Both the position numbers and the translations under genes were made by a program. Positions 30,575-32,003 of a stretch of 32,003 nucleotides of DNA are shown here, in pieces. The notes below the pieces were generated by a model. The model did not search any database. It was not told the origin of the DNA and saw nothing but the letters and a program-made list of their open reading frames with translations. The stretch lies in assembly GCA_011390465.1 (NCBI GenBank), contig JAABSH010000043.1, positions 1 through 32,003 on the forward strand. Reading direction: 5' to 3'. The DNA comes from Desulfobacteraceae bacterium (GTDB lineage: Bacteria > Desulfobacterota > Desulfobacteria > Desulfobacterales > Desulfosalsimonadaceae). How positions within the stretch are numbered: position 1 is the first letter of the stretch; each line of letters opens with the position of its first letter.

Positions 30575-31792
30575 CTAAAAGAAAAAATTATCGTCTTGGG
30601 CTTCTTCAATATCTTCCACGCGTCGGTCCGAGCGGATGAAATCCTCTATCCACCAGTTGACATGGTTGTAGAAACAGGCGATGCGGTCGCATTCCTTTGA
30701 CGCGTCAAAGCTGATAATGGAATTTGTCAGGCCTTTTGCGGTCCGCTGAAATTTTTCTTCGCCCGCATAGCCGTCAAATGCGCCGATTCTGGCCGCATCC
30801 ACTCCCCGAAACGCCGGGCAGTGAAAAATGCCCATGGGCGTCACCACTGAGTTGAAGACCTGCATGTGACAGGTCTTGGGCTGATTTTTCAAGGCCTGGA
30901 CCTGATGGGTGAGCATGGCGATGAGGTTGACGCTTTCCAGCACTTTCACCCCGCCGCCCGCCGCGTTTTTGGCGGTTTCAAGATGTTTTGCCACTGCTTT
31001 GATAATGCCCTGGGCACGCTCGTCGTCCACACTGTCCAGAAGGGTTTCCTTCCGCACCTCCGGTACCCGGATCAGGCAGGGCTTGAAGGAAATATAATCA
31101 AATTCGTATTTGGCGGCCAGTCCCACGGCATCCGCCATCTCATGAAGATTCGGGGCCAGATCATTGCCGTTATAGGTCAATCCTTCCCACATGATCACAA
31201 AGGAATATCCTAAAGAAACCTTTGGATTCAGTTTTTTGAGCTTGTTTGCGGTTTCAAGGATATCCGTCAGCAGGGTGGGGGTTCTGGGCCGGTGCAATTT
31301 GTTGAAGGTGTCCTGGGAAGCGGCATCCAGGGAGAGCCGGACCCAGTCATGGGGTTGCAGCACGTCCGCGACCGATAACACCCGGGAAAGCTTTGAGCCA
31401 TTGGTGACGATTCCCAGTTGCAGGTCAAGGGATTTGATATAGCGCACAATTTCCTCAAATTCCCGGTAAAGGGTGGGCTCGCCCCCGCCCAAAAGGATAA
31501 CCGATAGCAGACCGTGGGATTTCAGGGTCTTTAATGTTGATTTCACCACGTCCGGATCCAGATAGCCGCCGGTATTGGTAATTTCCGAATCCACGCAATG
31601 GGGGCAGGAAAAATTGCACGCCGTGGTTAAATCCAGGTTAATGGATACCGGGGACATATTGAAAACCGGCGGCGGATTTTTTCCGCCATTGATTTTTCGC
31701 AGCCAGTCCACGTAATTGCGCAGGCCCCGGATAACCGAAGACTGTCGCAGCTTCATGCTGAAATCATGTTCTTTGTTTTTGGATTGGGTCAT
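30575..31792 (-). CDS. Radical SAM protein with SPASM-like C-terminal cysteines
   Basis: This 405-residue protein has the radical SAM cluster motif CNFSCPHC (Cys59, Cys63, Cys66), GGGEPTLY for SAM binding (102-109) and the NGSKLS and RLSLDAAS strands of the barrel. The C-terminal third has further cysteines (TCHMQVFNSVVTPMGIFHCP and KECDRIACFYNH) arranged like a SPASM/twitch auxiliary cluster domain. Such enzymes modify peptides, sugars or cofactors. Beside kinases and a Gfo/Idh-like gene, a glycan or sugar-nucleotide substrate is plausible but unproven. AAGGA precedes the ATG at 31792, and the gene starts 9 bases after the upstream stop. Confidence 0.85.
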   Translation of the reverse strand: MTQSKNKEHDFSMKLRQSSVIRGLRNYVDWLRKINGGKNPPPVFNMSPVSINLDLTTACNFSCPHCVDSEITNTGGYLDPDVVKSTLKTLKSHGLLSVILLGGGEPTLYREFEEIVRYIKSLDLQLGIVTNGSKLSRVLSVADVLQPHDWVRLSLDAASQDTFNKLHRPRTPTLLTDILETANKLKKLNPKVSLGYSFVIMWEGLTYNGNDLAPNLHEMADAVGLAAKYEFDYISFKPCLIRVPEVRKETLLDSVDDERAQGIIKAVAKHLETAKNAAGGGVKVLESVNLIAMLTHQVQALKNQPKTCHMQVFNSVVTPMGIFHCPAFRGVDAARIGAFDGYAGEEKFQRTAKGLTNSIISFDASKECDRIACFYNHVNWWIEDFIRSDRRVEDIEEAQDDNFFF

Positions 31793-31801
31793 GAGAAGTC
31801 C

Positions 31802-32003
31802 TTAAATCGGTTCTGAAAAGTCATAAATTTCTTTTAAAAGGTTCATATTGCATAAAATATGGTCTTTTGCGATGCGGGGCGCCCGGTTTTCAGCCACCGC
31901 CGCCAGAAAATCCGCCACTGAAAGGGCCAGGGGGTCTTCAATTTTTAAGGTTTTGCCGTCGTGTTCAAAGGAAATATCATAAGTTGGGAGTTCCAGCAAC
32001 CGG
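31802..32003 (-). CDS. C-terminal end of a probable Gfo/Idh/MocA-family dehydrogenase (partial)
   Basis: The frame is open to the window edge, so only about the last 67 residues are seen. The segment LALSVADFLAAVAENRAPRI followed by DHILCNMNLLKEIYDFSEPI resembles the C-terminal helices of Gfo/Idh/MocA oxidoreductases, where ADF-x-AV-x-x-R-x-P-R and a following helix are common. These NAD(P)-dependent enzymes oxidise sugars or sugar nucleotides. The call rests on a short match. It is upstream of and probably cotranscribed with the radical SAM gene, 9 bases away. Confidence 0.55.
   Translation of the reverse strand, partial: RLLELPTYDISFEHDGKTLKIEDPLALSVADFLAAVAENRAPRIAKDHILCNMNLLKEIYDFSEPI

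Overview
The window reads as a chromosome segment of a Gram-negative, probably anaerobic deltaproteobacterium-type organism (Desulfobacterota, perhaps a Desulfobacterales sulfate reducer). This is inferred from the mix of heptose-containing LPS genes, radical-SAM enzymes, an FmdB-type zinc ribbon, eukaryotic-like Ser/Thr signalling proteins and dispersed GC-rich hairpin repeats. No marker gene proves it. I saw no rRNA, tRNA, CRISPR array or intact insertion sequence.

Layout. 1-249 holds repeats. 250-3838 (minus) carries an FmdB-like zinc ribbon, a small unknown protein, a B12-type radical SAM protein and a GNAT-nitrilase fusion. 4009-5118 (plus) encodes a DMT-family permease and a one-helix small protein, followed by a truncated flavoprotein remnant. 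5447-6085 is a MazF/ribbon-helix-helix toxin-antitoxin operon with a consensus promoter. 6132-8317 (minus) holds poorly known small genes, one frameshifted and one whose C-terminus runs into a repeat.

8501-14734 (minus) is a signalling operon: PP2C phosphatase, a 1108-residue membrane Ser/Thr kinase, a lipoprotein, a nucleotide cyclase-FHA fusion and a double zinc-knuckle protein. A tail-anchored FHA protein (14974-15537) is transcribed divergently from a consensus sigma-70-type promoter and is followed by a cysteine-rich YkgJ-like protein and a good terminator. The set could form one phosphothreonine circuit: kinase and phosphatase set the mark, and two FHA proteins read it, one of them coupled to a cyclase.

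16307-32003 is mostly a lipopolysaccharide core locus. A long minus-strand operon (24151 to 18657) encodes a sulfotransferase, UDP-glucuronate decarboxylase, GmhB, GmhA, HldE and a methyltransferase. Nearby are a GT9 heptosyltransferase with a KdkA-like kinase, and plus-strand waaG, a GT2 gene and a waaP-like gene. HldD, which would complete ADP-heptose synthesis, is not in the window. The right end (32003 to 28489, minus) has the tail of a probable Gfo/Idh dehydrogenase, a radical SAM/SPASM-like protein, a decayed kinase and two more WaaP/InaA-type kinases. In total there are four intact LPS-kinase-like genes and one decayed one.

Gene decay is notable: pseudogenes lie at 5209, 6132, 24144, 27952 and 30116. 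Two of them are restored in frame by removing one G from a G run, so sequencing or assembly error must be excluded before they are called real.
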